DNA of 50,489 nt from Neobacillus niacini (GTDB lineage Bacteria > Bacillota > Bacilli > Bacillales > Cytobacillaceae). The notes under the pieces are model-generated. The model had not been told where the DNA came from, did not search any database, and saw nothing but the letters and a program-made list of their open reading frames with translations. Shown here piece by piece: positions 40,871 to 49,625 of the stretch (positions are counted from its first letter, which is position 1; each line of letters starts with the position of its first letter). A program made the translations under genes and the position numbers. The stretch is from positions 1 to 50,489 of the forward strand of contig NZ_BAWM01000017.1 of NCBI RefSeq assembly GCF_000759675.1, given 5' to 3'.

Positions 40871-40980
40871 ATCGATGTTTTTATATAATTTTTAGAAAAA
40901 TCAAATAATAGTGATTAGACTCACTTTGCTAGTTTTCAAATGTTGTTAAACTTTGGTTAAAAGTTTGCTGACAGGAGGGA

Positions 40981-41907
40981 ATGATTATTATTAAACTAGT
41001 GGCTATTATTTCATTGGCACTTACCTACATACTAATCGTGTTCGGAGGATATGTAGCTTCTTCGGAATCTGGAATGGGATGTGGGCCAGAGTGGCCTTTA
41101 TGTAATGGAGAGGTAATTCCTATTTTAGAAAATGAAACTCTAATTGAATTTGCACACAGGGTTATTGGGCTTCTTCTTGCGATTTTAGTAGTCAGTCTTT
41201 ATGTTCAAATCAAACGGAAAAATAGCAGTAACATACTCCAAAAAGCAGGGAATTGGCTGATAGTTTTATTAACCTTACAGGTATTAGCAGGGGCAGTGGT
41301 TGTCGTACTGGACTTGCCATCCATTGTCGTTACGGTTCATCTCCTTGTAGCCATGTTGTTCATGCTTGTTTTATTATGGATTTATCGAACTGAATCTCAT
41401 TCTCGAATTGAAACGATAGTAAGTGACACCGAGAAAGTAAAAATCATATCTCAGTTAAATGTATTGATTATCCTGCTTTTGTTAACTATGGGGTTTGGTG
41501 CATATATCAAGCATGAGTATTATGGATTGGCCTGTGATTGGCTAGATTGTAGAGAAACACTGCTACCCGTAACGAAACCTGAAATCCTTCAAACTGGGCA
41601 CCGGGTATTGGCGGTACTTACTGCAGCATATACCATTCTCCTAATGTTTAAGGCTTATATGAATAATTGGGGCCTGGGATTGAAGAAGCGGTTACTCCTT
41701 GCTGCTGCTGTGGTATTAATCCAGATAATAAGTGGCATCCTCACGATCGTAACGAATATCAGTATCCCATGGGCAGTTGTCCATCTAGCAATCGGTACAG
41801 CTTTGTTTATGATAATTGCAGATACAAGAATAGTAATGGGAATAACGATTACTAAGGTTACTGGGGGGACGTGGACAGATGATAAGGGACAACCAATTAA
41901 CAAGTAA
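40981..41907 (+). CDS. COX15/CtaA-family heme A synthase-like protein
   Basis: The 308-aa integral membrane protein has about eight hydrophobic segments. The four conserved heme-ligand His lie in IEFAHRVIGLL, VTVHLLVAM, QTGHRVLAVL and AVVHLAIGT. Two outer-face cysteine pairs are present: CGPEWPLC and CDWLDC. CtaA converts heme O to heme A for cytochrome oxidase assembly. No ctaB or oxidase genes are nearby, so it may be an extra copy. AGGAGGG ends one base before the ATG, an unusually short spacing; an in-frame ATT at 40987 would fit better. Confidence 0.85.
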   Translation: MIIIKLVAIISLALTYILIVFGGYVASSESGMGCGPEWPLCNGEVIPILENETLIEFAHRVIGLLLAILVVSLYVQIKRKNSSNILQKAGNWLIVLLTLQVLAGAVVVVLDLPSIVVTVHLLVAMLFMLVLLWIYRTESHSRIETIVSDTEKVKIISQLNVLIILLLLTMGFGAYIKHEYYGLACDWLDCRETLLPVTKPEILQTGHRVLAVLTAAYTILLMFKAYMNNWGLGLKKRLLLAAAVVLIQIISGILTIVTNISIPWAVVHLAIGTALFMIIADTRIVMGITITKVTGGTWTDDKGQPINK

Positions 41908-41946
41908 TCGTCTAAAAGTTTTACCCGAAAAATAGTAATGGATACA

Positions 41947-41992
41947 AAAGAAGCTTTAGGATAAGGTTAACTTATTCTAGGCTTCTTTTTTT
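41947..41992 (+). terminator. Terminator of the CtaA-like gene
   Basis: AAAAGAAGC (41947-41955) pairs with GCTTCTTTT (41981-41989), with inner pairing TAGGATAAG/CTTATTCTA, followed by a T-run. Confidence 0.85.
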
Positions 41993-42008
41993 GTAAAAAA
42001 GAAGATCT

Positions 42009-42039
42009 TAAAAACTTCCTAAACGGATACATCGTCTAA
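42009..42039 (+). promoter_or_regulatory. ECF-type promoter of the sigma factor operon
   Basis: The -10 CGTCTAA (42033-42039) matches the CGTC core of Bacillus ECF promoters. A TAAAAAC (42009-42015) lies 17 bases upstream, close to the TGAAAC-type -35. This suggests the sigma factor transcribes its own operon. Confidence 0.5.
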
Positions 42040-42060
42040 GTATAGGAAGGAGTGAAGGTA

Positions 42061-42594
42061 GTGGAAGAATTGATTATAGATGGATTTTTATCAGAAGATA
42101 AAGAACTCCTTATGGATGAGATTATGAATCAATATGGACAGGAGATCTTACAGCTGACATATTCCTATGTTAATAATAGAGCGATTGCGGAGGATTTAAC
42201 GCAGGATATCTTCGTTAAATGCTATAAAAGCCTCCATACATATAGCGGAAAATCTAAACTGAGAACATGGCTGTGGCGGATTGCCATCAATCATTGCAAG
42301 GATTTCCATAGAAGCTGGTACAACAAGAATGTCGTCATAGCGGGTGAAGAGATACCCAGTAACGGTACCAAAAGAGAACTCGTAGAGCAGGCAGTGATTC
42401 AAAAGGAAGAAGATGATGAATTAATATCTGCGATTATGACACTTCCGATTAAATATCGGGAAGTGATTTACCTCTTTTACTATGAAGAGATGCCGCTTAA
42501 GGAAATCGCAGTGGTAACGGATACAGGTGTTAATACCGTTAAAACTAGACTAAGGCGGGCCAAAGAACTTTTGAAAGAAGAATTGGAGGAATAG
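42061..42594 (+). CDS. ECF-type RNA polymerase sigma factor
   Basis: The 177-aa protein has sigma region 2 (YVNNRAIAEDLTQDIFVKCY and LRTWLWRIAINHCKDF) and region 4 (LPIKYREVIYLFYYEEMPLK, then GVNTVKTRLRRAKELLKEEL). The GTG at 42061 is preferred because GGAAGGAG lies 9 bases before it; an in-frame GTG at 42052 overlaps that site. No zinc-finger anti-sigma follows. Instead the next genes are a PadR-like regulator and an FtsW-like protein, all three nearly abutting, so one of these may control it. Confidence 0.9.
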   Translation: MEELIIDGFLSEDKELLMDEIMNQYGQEILQLTYSYVNNRAIAEDLTQDIFVKCYKSLHTYSGKSKLRTWLWRIAINHCKDFHRSWYNKNVVIAGEEIPSNGTKRELVEQAVIQKEEDDELISAIMTLPIKYREVIYLFYYEEMPLKEIAVVTDTGVNTVKTRLRRAKELLKEELEE

Positions 42595-42596
42595 GT

Positions 42597-43004
42597 GTGG
42601 AAGATCGCTTAAAGAATTTAAAGAAAGTAATGGATAAAAGAACATTTGCTGACTTGAACTTTTCAGACCAGCACCAAAAGTCAATACACAAAAAAATAAA
42701 CCAATTGGAAGTAAGTGATGAGGAAATTCTGCTAGCCGTCATGCAGCTTCTTGTTCAAGAAAAAACAGGACATGAATTAACTTTACTTCTTCGGGGACGG
42801 GGAATTCAGAAATTTGAGAATAACGAAGGTTTTTTGTATACCCTGTTACATCGTTTAGAGCAGTCTGGGTGCATCGAAACTAACTGGGACGGGTCTGGAG
42901 CTAAATATTATTGGTTAAAGGATAAAGGCAGGAAGTTATTAAACATAGCTGAACAAAAGCGAACAAAACGACGATTTGTATTTAAAGAATTGTTAGAGGG
43001 GTGA
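42597..43004 (+). CDS. PadR-like winged-helix regulator
   Basis: The 135-aa protein has a short helical N-terminus and then a PadR-type winged helix: EEILLAVMQLLVQEKTGHEL, FLYTLLHRLEQSGCIETNWD, KYYWLKDKGRKLL. The GTG start follows GGAGG, 2 bases after the sigma gene stop. The PadR start is atypical because about 35 extra residues precede the DNA-binding fold. It probably represses or modulates the operon, or interacts with the sigma factor. Confidence 0.78.
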   Translation: MEDRLKNLKKVMDKRTFADLNFSDQHQKSIHKKINQLEVSDEEILLAVMQLLVQEKTGHELTLLLRGRGIQKFENNEGFLYTLLHRLEQSGCIETNWDGSGAKYYWLKDKGRKLLNIAEQKRTKRRFVFKELLEG

Positions 43005-43011
43005 GTGAGCA

Positions 43012-44289
43012 TTGACGAATAATAAAAAACAGATTTTCTTAAATGAGGTCACTGACCAAATACGGTCCAAGGAAGCCAAAAATTATGTGGCGAACGAATT
43101 AAATTATCATTTAAAGGAAGCAAAAAGGATATGGGTGGAAAAAGGATTACCAGAGGCTGAGGCAGAAGAAAAAGCGGTCGAGCAAATGGGAAGTCCGACA
43201 AAACTAGGAATCCAACTCAACAAGCTGCACCGTCCAAAGGTGGATTGGTGGCTAATGCTCCTGTTAGCAGCTGCCTTAGGTTTAAGTTTCCTGCCAATGT
43301 TCTCTCTTGGTTATATGAATGAACCGTACTTTGTAACTTACAAGACGCTTATTGTCTTTATTGGTGGTGCGGTAGCAGCAGGGATAATGCTGGTTGATTA
43401 TCGGAAATGGAAAAAGCTTGGATGGCTATTTTACCTAGTGGGTGTTTCTCTGCTGCTCATCTTGATGTTTTTCCCCAATACTATGGTAAACGGGATCCCA
43501 CTGCTAAAACTTGGACCAATTACAATTGAAAGTCTGATGGCCTTGCCGTTTTTCTATCTTGCCTGGGCTTCGTTTTTCAACAACGAAAAATTAAGGATTT
43601 GGCAGTTTGTTATACTGTTTCTCAGTCCAATACTTCTATTTCTGGCAGTAGCGAGTATTCCAAACGTCTACCTATATTTTGTGATGATATTCGTTATGCT
43701 TTGGTGGAGTAAATATAGTAAAAAGGTTAAATGGTTGATTACAACTGGCACATTTAGCTTAATTTTATTTATAGGCATAGTAGCTTGGCAATTTGTTAAG
43801 CCTTATCAGATTGTAAGACTGCTAGCGTTTTTTGAGCCAGAAAAGTATGCAGACGGGGCAGGATACATGATCCTAAAGGTTCAGGAACTAATGGAAATGG
43901 CTGGCTGGTTTGGCTGGCTTGGACAACCCACAACAAGAAACTTTATACCAGAAGCGCATACGAACTTTGTTTTTGTAAGCTTCACGTATTACTACGGCTG
44001 GCTTTTTGGATTTTTTCTCGTCATGATTCTCTTGCTTTTTGCAGCTAGAATGATTGCCATCCATCCAAAGATTAAGGATTCTTATGGAAAACTTCTTCTA
44101 ATTGGCGGAGTGGCCCTTTACGGGATCCAGCTGGTAAGCAATATTGGAATGGTACTGGGATTCTTCCCGATGACGTCAATGTCGCTGCCATTTATTAGCT
44201 ACGGTTTAATGCCTACTTTGCTTAATGCAATATTAATCGGCGTAGTGTTAAGTGTTTACCGCCGGAAAGATTTGGTATGGTCAAGGTAA
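43012..44289 (+). CDS. FtsW/RodA/SpoVE-family membrane protein with N-terminal permease-prefix domain
   Basis: About 425 aa. The first 75 residues form a soluble helical prefix (FLNEVTDQIRSKEAKNYVAN ... AVEQMGSPTKLG) like those in front of some Bacillus permeases. Then come about ten membrane segments with the SEDS pattern, ending SNIGMVLGFFPMTSMSLPFI and SYGLMP. SEDS proteins polymerise peptidoglycan glycan strands or move lipid II-linked precursors. The TTG start follows GAGGGG. Linked to a dedicated ECF sigma factor and PadR protein, it may make a cell-wall synthase available under envelope stress. Confidence 0.85.
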   Translation: MTNNKKQIFLNEVTDQIRSKEAKNYVANELNYHLKEAKRIWVEKGLPEAEAEEKAVEQMGSPTKLGIQLNKLHRPKVDWWLMLLLAAALGLSFLPMFSLGYMNEPYFVTYKTLIVFIGGAVAAGIMLVDYRKWKKLGWLFYLVGVSLLLILMFFPNTMVNGIPLLKLGPITIESLMALPFFYLAWASFFNNEKLRIWQFVILFLSPILLFLAVASIPNVYLYFVMIFVMLWWSKYSKKVKWLITTGTFSLILFIGIVAWQFVKPYQIVRLLAFFEPEKYADGAGYMILKVQELMEMAGWFGWLGQPTTRNFIPEAHTNFVFVSFTYYYGWLFGFFLVMILLLFAARMIAIHPKIKDSYGKLLLIGGVALYGIQLVSNIGMVLGFFPMTSMSLPFISYGLMPTLLNAILIGVVLSVYRRKDLVWSR

Positions 44290-44292
44290 AAA

Positions 44293-44333
44293 AATAAGAA
44301 CCCTGATAACGGACAGTTATCAGGGTTCTTATT
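44293..44333. terminator. Bidirectional terminator
   Basis: An 18-bp perfect stem (AATAAGAACCCTGATAAC with its complement) closes a GGACA loop. It serves the FtsW-like gene and the converging AraC/GyrI gene. Confidence 0.92.
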
Positions 44334-44344
44334 AGTGTATGTCC

Positions 44345-45205
44345 TTATTTAAGTGGAATCCAAATTTCAGAGTAATAATCAGGGCTTGATGGATTTCCAT
44401 CTGTATAGACTTCTAAGTCAGGGGTGCCAGCATGCTGATAATGACTGGATGGAAACCATTCTGAGATGATTTGTTTCCAAGTATTCTGCATGGCATTAGG
44501 CATAGCACCATGTACTTCAAATACTCCCCATTTTGATGCAGGGATTTCCAGCGCCAGTAGACCATCCGGTGTGTCTCCAGTATGACTTGTTGCAATCCAG
44601 TAATCCATCAACAGAGATCCTGCTTCACGTTTATCGACGCATACCCCAAGTACACCTTTAAGTGGACCATTATTCACCTGGAATAATAAATCGTTTGTTC
44701 CATCTACATGAACATCATCCCACATTTTAGGTATCCCAGCTAAATTCTCCCCATTTTCGCATGAAAACTCACGCTTCACTCCTACTACTTTAAAGCTTTC
44801 TTTTTCGACAATTTTGTAATTCATAGGTTCTGCCCCTTTCAAATTCACCTGTATGGACAGGCGGTTATAAGATTTAAGCTTTCCACTGTAATTACGTGCT
44901 CGACTGGGTGTGATGCCATGCTGCCTGCGAAAAGCCTTTGAAAAAGATTCAGGAGTGTCGTAGCCATATTTAAGGGCGACATCAATAATTCTAGAATCTG
45001 TCGAAGATAGTTCTTGGGCTGCGAGTGTTAGACGTCTTCGACGAAGATACTCACCTACAGACATATCTGTAAGTACTGTAAAAATACGTTGAAAGTGAAA
45101 CTCCGAAACATTCGCTTGTTTAGCAATACTCTCAATCGATATTTGATCTAGTAAATGTTCTTCCATATAATCTATAGCCTTTTGTAATGATTCTACCCAT
45201 CCCAT
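44345..45205 (-). CDS. AraC-family regulator with GyrI-like effector domain
   Basis: About 286 aa. The N-terminal AraC domain has SIESIAKQANVSEFHFQRIF and DVALKYGYDTPESFSKAFRR. A C-terminal GyrI-like small-molecule binding domain follows (MNYKIVEKESFKVVGVKREF ... WGVFEVHGAMPNAM ... EIWIPLK). This is the Rob/SoxS-related architecture of multidrug-responsive regulators. The ATG at 45205 has AAGGAG 9 bases upstream; a GTG at 45214 is too close to it. No transport gene is adjacent, so targets are unknown. Confidence 0.88.
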   Translation of the reverse strand: MGWVESLQKAIDYMEEHLLDQISIESIAKQANVSEFHFQRIFTVLTDMSVGEYLRRRRLTLAAQELSSTDSRIIDVALKYGYDTPESFSKAFRRQHGITPSRARNYSGKLKSYNRLSIQVNLKGAEPMNYKIVEKESFKVVGVKREFSCENGENLAGIPKMWDDVHVDGTNDLLFQVNNGPLKGVLGVCVDKREAGSLLMDYWIATSHTGDTPDGLLALEIPASKWGVFEVHGAMPNAMQNTWKQIISEWFPSSHYQHAGTPDLEVYTDGNPSSPDYYSEIWIPLK

Positions 45206-45370
45206 ATTGCTCACTCCTTATGTATATAGTAACAACCATTTCTATTAAATTCCTGTCAATTTCTGCTTTGTAGTAACAGATTTCCTTCATTTTCATTTTT
45301 AACCTTTTGTGTTCAAATGTCCAACAAGTAGGAATGTTTTGTATAAAAGTGGTACGAATGCGCACCGTAT

Positions 45371-45841
45371 ATGAAGGCTGATAAAAAGAACGTGAAGATG
45401 GGAGATACCGTATCTGCAACGCTTTTGTTAAATAACGTAGATAAATTGAAAAACGCGGAGTGGACACTGAACAATATTGTTCAAAGCTTTGAAATTTTAG
45501 ACGTAAAGCCGAGCGATGCACTTGCGGAATACGGACCTGCTGCGGTGAATGTAGAAACTACAGGCAACACTTCAAAAGTGAAGTTAACTATGGAAGAACC
45601 GGTCAGCGGAAACATTCCTGCCATCAATCTGACGTTGAAAGTGAAGGATACCGCTTTTACAGTGAGCGCAATAGTCAATCCGACGGTCGCGTATACAAAT
45701 GAGCTGGGCAATCGAATATCCCTTTCTTCTGCGGGAATGGAATGGATGATCCAGCCGACTTTCTCTGAAGTATTTGGCACATTAAAAGCAGAGGCTATAG
45801 CATATAATGCTGTAGGAAGAATAGCGTTTTTTTTGAAATGA
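45371..45841 (+). pseudogene. Fragment of a secreted subtilase (Vpr-like) cohesin-type domain
   Basis: The 156-codon frame reads MKADKKNVKMGDTVSATLLL, NNVDKLKNAEWTLN and so on to SEVFGTLKAEAIAY, typical of cohesin-like beta-sandwich domains in the C-terminal half of large Bacillus subtilases. There is no signal peptide, no catalytic domain and no ribosome site, and a stop lies in frame 9 codons upstream. Its GC content appears higher than that of its neighbours. It is probably left over from a larger gene. The lipoprotein gene 100 bases downstream is also derived from a subtilase propeptide. Confidence 0.6.
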
Positions 45842-45940
45842 CATCCGCCTTGAAAAAATGTTTGATAAGGGATGATAAAGGACAAAATTCTGTTATATAG
45901 TCTTTTTAAAGCTTCAGCTAAAAAGGGGATGTAATGATAA

Positions 45941-46438
45941 ATGAAGAAATATTATATAGGGGTCATCTTGGCATCAGCTTTCCTGTCTATATTAAGTGGA
46001 TGTCAGGAAAGTAATCATAATGTAAATGAGGAAAAGGTGGTGAAAGAAACGATGAACCCTTCAGTCCATATAGATCCTGCCATAGACCTTTCAAGTGATC
46101 AAATCATCTCGATCATCATTGAATTTAAAACAAAACCAGCTAAAATAGCGGTTTTAGAAGCAGAAGCGAAGGGGATTCCTTTAACAATCGAGGAAGCCAA
46201 GGAAAAGGTAGAAGAAAGTCATGTAACCTTTCAAAAGGAACTTCAAACATTATTAGATAAGAACCAAGTACCCTATACAGTTAGGAACACATATAAGACT
46301 GCCTTCAACGGAGTTTCTATGGAATTACCAGCAAATGAAATCATAAGGTTGGCAGAGTCTTCTTCAATCATTTCAAAAATATATCCAAACAAAAAAATTC
46401 AGCTAGACCCACCCATTTCACCTTCTGATCAGAAGTAA
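45941..46438 (+). CDS. Lipoprotein with stand-alone inhibitor I9 (subtilase propeptide) domain
   Basis: The 165-aa protein has a lipoprotein signal peptide with lipobox LSGC (Cys21). It then closely resembles the N-terminal propeptide of Vpr-type subtilases: IIIEFKTKPAKIAVLEAEAK, VTFQKELQTLL, and NTYKTAFNGVSMELPANEI. The protein ends soon after the I9 fold, and no protease domain follows. Free I9 domains can inhibit or chaperone subtilases, so this may be a membrane-anchored protease inhibitor. A ribosome site (AAAAGGGG) precedes it. The neighbouring subtilase fragment suggests it arose from a broken protease gene. Confidence 0.8.
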   Translation: MKKYYIGVILASAFLSILSGCQESNHNVNEEKVVKETMNPSVHIDPAIDLSSDQIISIIIEFKTKPAKIAVLEAEAKGIPLTIEEAKEKVEESHVTFQKELQTLLDKNQVPYTVRNTYKTAFNGVSMELPANEIIRLAESSSIISKIYPNKKIQLDPPISPSDQK

Positions 46439-46720
46439 AAATATATGTGCCTGAAATACATCCTTTATTTAATATTTCTGTTAGTAATGATACTTGTCTG
46501 AAATATTTGTTAAGAATGTTCAGTTTATTGAATGCTGTCAATCCTCTTTTTTACAATAATTCCTGGTTATTTTTCCTGAAATTAGAAGACTTGAAAATAA
46601 AAGAGTTCTGAGTAATGAATTCTGCAAAGGCTTATATTTAGAGTGTAAATAGGAATTTGGGGCAGTAAAGAGGAATAGTAGTGGTTTTACCTGTAAAATC
46701 CTCCCTTAAATATGACAAAA

Positions 46721-46735
46721 ATCGTATGTTACGAT
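46721..46735. promoter_or_regulatory. Palindrome upstream of the CAP protein gene
   Basis: ATCGTATGTTACGAT is a perfect ATCGTA/TACGAT palindrome 41 bases before the start. A near-palindrome GGTTTTACCTGTAAAATCC lies just upstream (46683-46701). Otherwise the 46439-46776 interval holds no ORF. Confidence 0.4.
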
Positions 46736-46776
46736 GAATTTGCTAATAACGGCAATTATTTTAGGAGGATGTTAAT

Positions 46777-47490
46777 ATGTTAAAGAAAAAAGCACTTCTA
46801 ACCGTAGTAGCTGCGGCTGCTGTAGTAATGGCGAATCCAGCATTAAATAAAGCACATGCGAATAGTTATACCCCTGTAGTACAGGAAAAGGTCTATGTAT
46901 ATCAAGGATCTAATATCAATGAGATTAATAGTGTAATAGAAAAATATCTTGCTAGTTTTGGATTTACAGTTCCGAAAACCACTGTAAAGCAGCCAGTCCA
47001 GACACAACCAAGTCAACAAACACAACAACCTGCTCAAACAACTACTCCACAACCTGTGCAGCAGCAACCTGAGACATCAACAAAACCAACTACACCACAA
47101 ACTACAAGTACTTTAAGTGCTTATGAGCAAAAAGTGGTCGACCTTACCAATCAAGAGCGTGCAAAAAATGGTTTACCTGCACTTAAAGTAGATTTGACGC
47201 TTAGCAAAATGGCACATGAAAAATCACGTGATATGTCTGAGAACGGCTATTTTAGCCATATAAGCCCGACTTATGGTTCACCGTTTGACATGATGAAAAA
47301 ATATGGGATCACGTATCGTTATGCCGGTGAAAATATTGCCATGGGGCAGCGAACTCCTGAAGAAGTTGTCAAAGGGTGGATGAATAGTGAAGGTCACCGC
47401 AAAAACATTCTTAGCCCGAACTTCAACTATATTGGTGTTGGTTACGTCTCACAAGGAAATTATTGGACACAGGAATTTATCGGTAAATAA
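46777..47490 (+). CDS. Secreted CAP-domain protein (YkwD-like)
   Basis: The 237-aa protein has a Sec signal peptide (LLTVVAAAAVVMANPALNKA). A Gln/Pro/Thr-rich linker follows at roughly residues 70-110, then a C-terminal CAP/SCP domain. CAP motifs are present: LTNQERAKNGLPAL, MAHEKSRDM, YFSHISPTYGSPFDMM, YAGENIAMG and GHRKNILSPNFNYIGVGYV. Bacterial CAP proteins are extracellular; their activity is largely unknown, with proposed roles in cell-wall or spore maturation. AGGAGG precedes the ATG. Confidence 0.92.
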   Translation: MLKKKALLTVVAAAAVVMANPALNKAHANSYTPVVQEKVYVYQGSNINEINSVIEKYLASFGFTVPKTTVKQPVQTQPSQQTQQPAQTTTPQPVQQQPETSTKPTTPQTTSTLSAYEQKVVDLTNQERAKNGLPALKVDLTLSKMAHEKSRDMSENGYFSHISPTYGSPFDMMKKYGITYRYAGENIAMGQRTPEEVVKGWMNSEGHRKNILSPNFNYIGVGYVSQGNYWTQEFIGK

Positions 47491-47514
47491 GAATCAAATA
47501 TAGATCTAATCATG

Positions 47515-47549
47515 ATAGCTTGGGGATGATTTTTTCCTCAAGCTATTTT
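47515..47549 (+). terminator. Terminator of the CAP protein gene
   Basis: ATAGCTTG(GGGA) at about 47515-47526 pairs with TCCTCAAGCTAT near 47534-47546, followed by TTTT. Confidence 0.75.
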
Positions 47550-47681
47550 TCGTAAATAATGGAAAGCTTTATTTATATGGCTGTGTTTGTAGATTATTAG
47601 TATATAGTGAAACTCATAATCGACAAAAAATTTTCTAGGAAATAAGTTAAAGTTCGTTTTACAAAAGGGGTGATGGCGCTT

Positions 47682-47701
47682 TTAAACAAACGTTTGTTTA
47701 A
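47682..47701. promoter_or_regulatory. Perfect 20-bp palindrome upstream of the LCP gene
   Basis: TTAAACAAACGTTTGTTTAA is perfectly palindromic and lies about 140 bases before the LCP start. The form AAACAAACGTTTGTTT is typical of TetR-family operators. No TetR gene is in the window. The rest of 47550-47843 shows nothing else. Confidence 0.5.
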
Positions 47702-47843
47702 GAATAATTTCTTAATATTATGTCGATATTCTAGAAAATATGTAAAGTAAATAACAATAAATCGACATGTTCCTGTAATTCCTTTGACACAACTCTTTGG
47801 TAACCTATTTAAAAAATGCTGTTTTGTTTAGGAGGACCATGAA

Positions 47844-48773
47844 ATGAGAAAGAGAAAAAGGAGGAGGCTTAACTGGCGAAATATAATACGCTTGTTTTTA
47901 TTTATTATACTTATCGCTGGCGGCGTCTATGGGTTCTCTGTCTATAAATCTATTAATAATGCTGTAGCAACAATGCATGAACCTCTTGATGGCAAACAAA
48001 GTAAGGTGAAACCAGAAGCTTTAAAAAAGAAAGAACCTTTTTCTGTTTTAATGCTGGGTGTGGATGAACGGGAAGGAGATAAAGGCCGTTCTGATACGAT
48101 GATTGTGTTAACAGTGAATCCAAACAATAATTCCGTAAAAATGCTGAGTATTCCAAGGGATACTCGAACAGAGATTGTAGGTAAGGGGAAAGAGGATAAG
48201 ATAAACCATGCTTACGCGTTTGGCGGTGTCCCAATGGCGGTAGATACTGTTGAGAAATTCCTTGATATTCCGATTGATTATTATGTGAAAATCAATATGG
48301 AAGGCTTTAAGGATATTGTTGACAATGTGGGCGGAATTAATGTCGAGAATGATTTTGCTTTTACAATGGAAGAATTTGATTTTCCTACTGGTCGGATTCA
48401 CCTGAATGGCGAGGAAGCATTAATTTATATAAGAATGAGATACGATGATCCGAATGGAGACTTCGGCCGTCAAGAACGTCAACGCCAAGTTATTCAAGCT
48501 GTGATCAAAGAGGGCGCAAGTATATCAAGCTTATCGAAAGCCCCAGAGATCTTCCAAGCAATTGGCGGTAATGTCAAAACTAATCTTACCTTTGAAGAGA
48601 TGATTGACATCCAAAAGAATTATAAAGATGCTGGAAAAAACATCGAACAAATGGTATTACAATCAGAAGGGAAAATGATTGATAATATCTATTATGGACT
48701 TGTAACGATAGCAGAACAACAGCGTATTCAGGATGAATTGAAATCACAACTGGAAATGAATAGTGAAAGCTGA
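47844..48773 (+). CDS. LytR-CpsA-Psr (LCP) family cell-wall polymer ligase
   Basis: LCP proteins attach teichoic acids or other glycopolymers to peptidoglycan outside the membrane. The 309-aa product has a basic N-terminus, one membrane segment (LFLFIILIAGGVYGFSV) and the LCP domain. VLMLGVDEREGDKGRSDTMI, SIPRDTR, KINHAYAFGG and RMRYDDPNGDFGRQERQRQV hold the catalytic Arg and metal-binding Asp residues. AGGAGG lies before the ATG. A double hairpin follows. The paralogue (TagT, TagU or TagV) cannot be assigned. Confidence 0.93.
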   Translation: MRKRKRRRLNWRNIIRLFLFIILIAGGVYGFSVYKSINNAVATMHEPLDGKQSKVKPEALKKKEPFSVLMLGVDEREGDKGRSDTMIVLTVNPNNNSVKMLSIPRDTRTEIVGKGKEDKINHAYAFGGVPMAVDTVEKFLDIPIDYYVKINMEGFKDIVDNVGGINVENDFAFTMEEFDFPTGRIHLNGEEALIYIRMRYDDPNGDFGRQERQRQVIQAVIKEGASISSLSKAPEIFQAIGGNVKTNLTFEEMIDIQKNYKDAGKNIEQMVLQSEGKMIDNIYYGLVTIAEQQRIQDELKSQLEMNSES

Positions 48774-48803
48774 TTTTTTATTAGCATAATTAATATTATA
48801 ATA

Positions 48804-48866
48804 ACGCTCGGATTTTTATCGAGCGACTAAAGGACTGGCGATTCTCTTCCCCAGTCTTTTTTCTAT
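48804..48866 (+). terminator. Two hairpins after the LCP gene
   Basis: CGCTCG/CGAGCG form the first hairpin near 48805-48826. GACTGG/CCAGTC form the second near 48833-48860, followed by TTTTTT. Confidence 0.75.
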
Positions 48867-48958
48867 TTCTAAAACCTGAATTGTTATCATTGCAAAAGAA
48901 GGTTTTTATTAACTGACAGAGAAATAATTCAAATACCTTTTGAGTGGAGATGATAGTT

Positions 48959-49570
48959 ATGTATATACCTAAACATTTTAAAATTGATAATGAAGAAGTT
49001 ATCCATGATTTTATTGAAAAAAATAGCTTTGCTACATTGTTTTCTCAGCATAATGGTGAGCCCTATGCCACTCATCTACCGCTGCTTTTGAATAAAAAAG
49101 AAGGTTATTTGTATGGACATTTTGCCCGTCCGAACGAACAATGGAAGGATATCGTAAATCAAAATGTTCTTGTTATCTTTCAAGGTCCTCATTGCTATAT
49201 TTCTCCATCTTGGTACGAGACCAACCAAGCTGTACCAACTTGGAACTATGTTGCTATACACGTATACGGTCAGTTGGAGATTGTAGAAGAAGAGCAGGAA
49301 GTATACGAAGCTCTGTCCGAAATGGTAAATAAATATGAAAAACAAGACAGTTCCTATCAGTTAAAGAATGTAGATTCCAGTTTTATTAAGGGGATGAGTA
49401 AAGGAATTGTATGTTTTAAAATCCAAATAAATAAAATAGAGGGAAAAGCCAAGCTGAGTCAAAATCATCCTGTAAACAGACAAGAATTAATCATTAAACA
49501 ATTAGAAAATAGTATGGATCAAAATAATATACATATAGCCGAACTAATGAAGAAACAATTAAAAAATTAA
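48959..49570 (+). CDS. paiB: PaiB-like FMN-binding protein
   Basis: The 203-aa split-barrel flavin-binding protein of the PaiB family begins [20 protein letters not shown]. It then has [24 protein letters not shown] and [13 protein letters not shown], the conserved PaiB core. In B. subtilis PaiB with PaiA affects protease synthesis and sporulation. No paiA lies beside it. GGAG at 48946-48949 supports the ATG at 48959 over upstream in-frame codons. Confidence 0.9.
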   Translation: MYIPKHFKIDNEEVIHDFIEKNSFATLFSQHNGEPYATHLPLLLNKKEGYLYGHFARPNEQWKDIVNQNVLVIFQGPHCYISPSWYETNQAVPTWNYVAIHVYGQLEIVEEEQEVYEALSEMVNKYEKQDSSYQLKNVDSSFIKGMSKGIVCFKIQINKIEGKAKLSQNHPVNRQELIIKQLENSMDQNNIHIAELMKKQLKN

Positions 49571-49625
49571 TGTTTGACTCTGTGGTGCACCCCACAGTTT
49601 AATATTGATGTGGGAGGGAGAGAAT

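Noticed and set aside
45132..45521. Minus-strand frame of 129 codons upstream of the AraC/GyrI gene
   Set aside because: It is antisense to part of the subtilase fragment and overlaps the AraC coding start; composition is not protein-like and there is no ribosome site.
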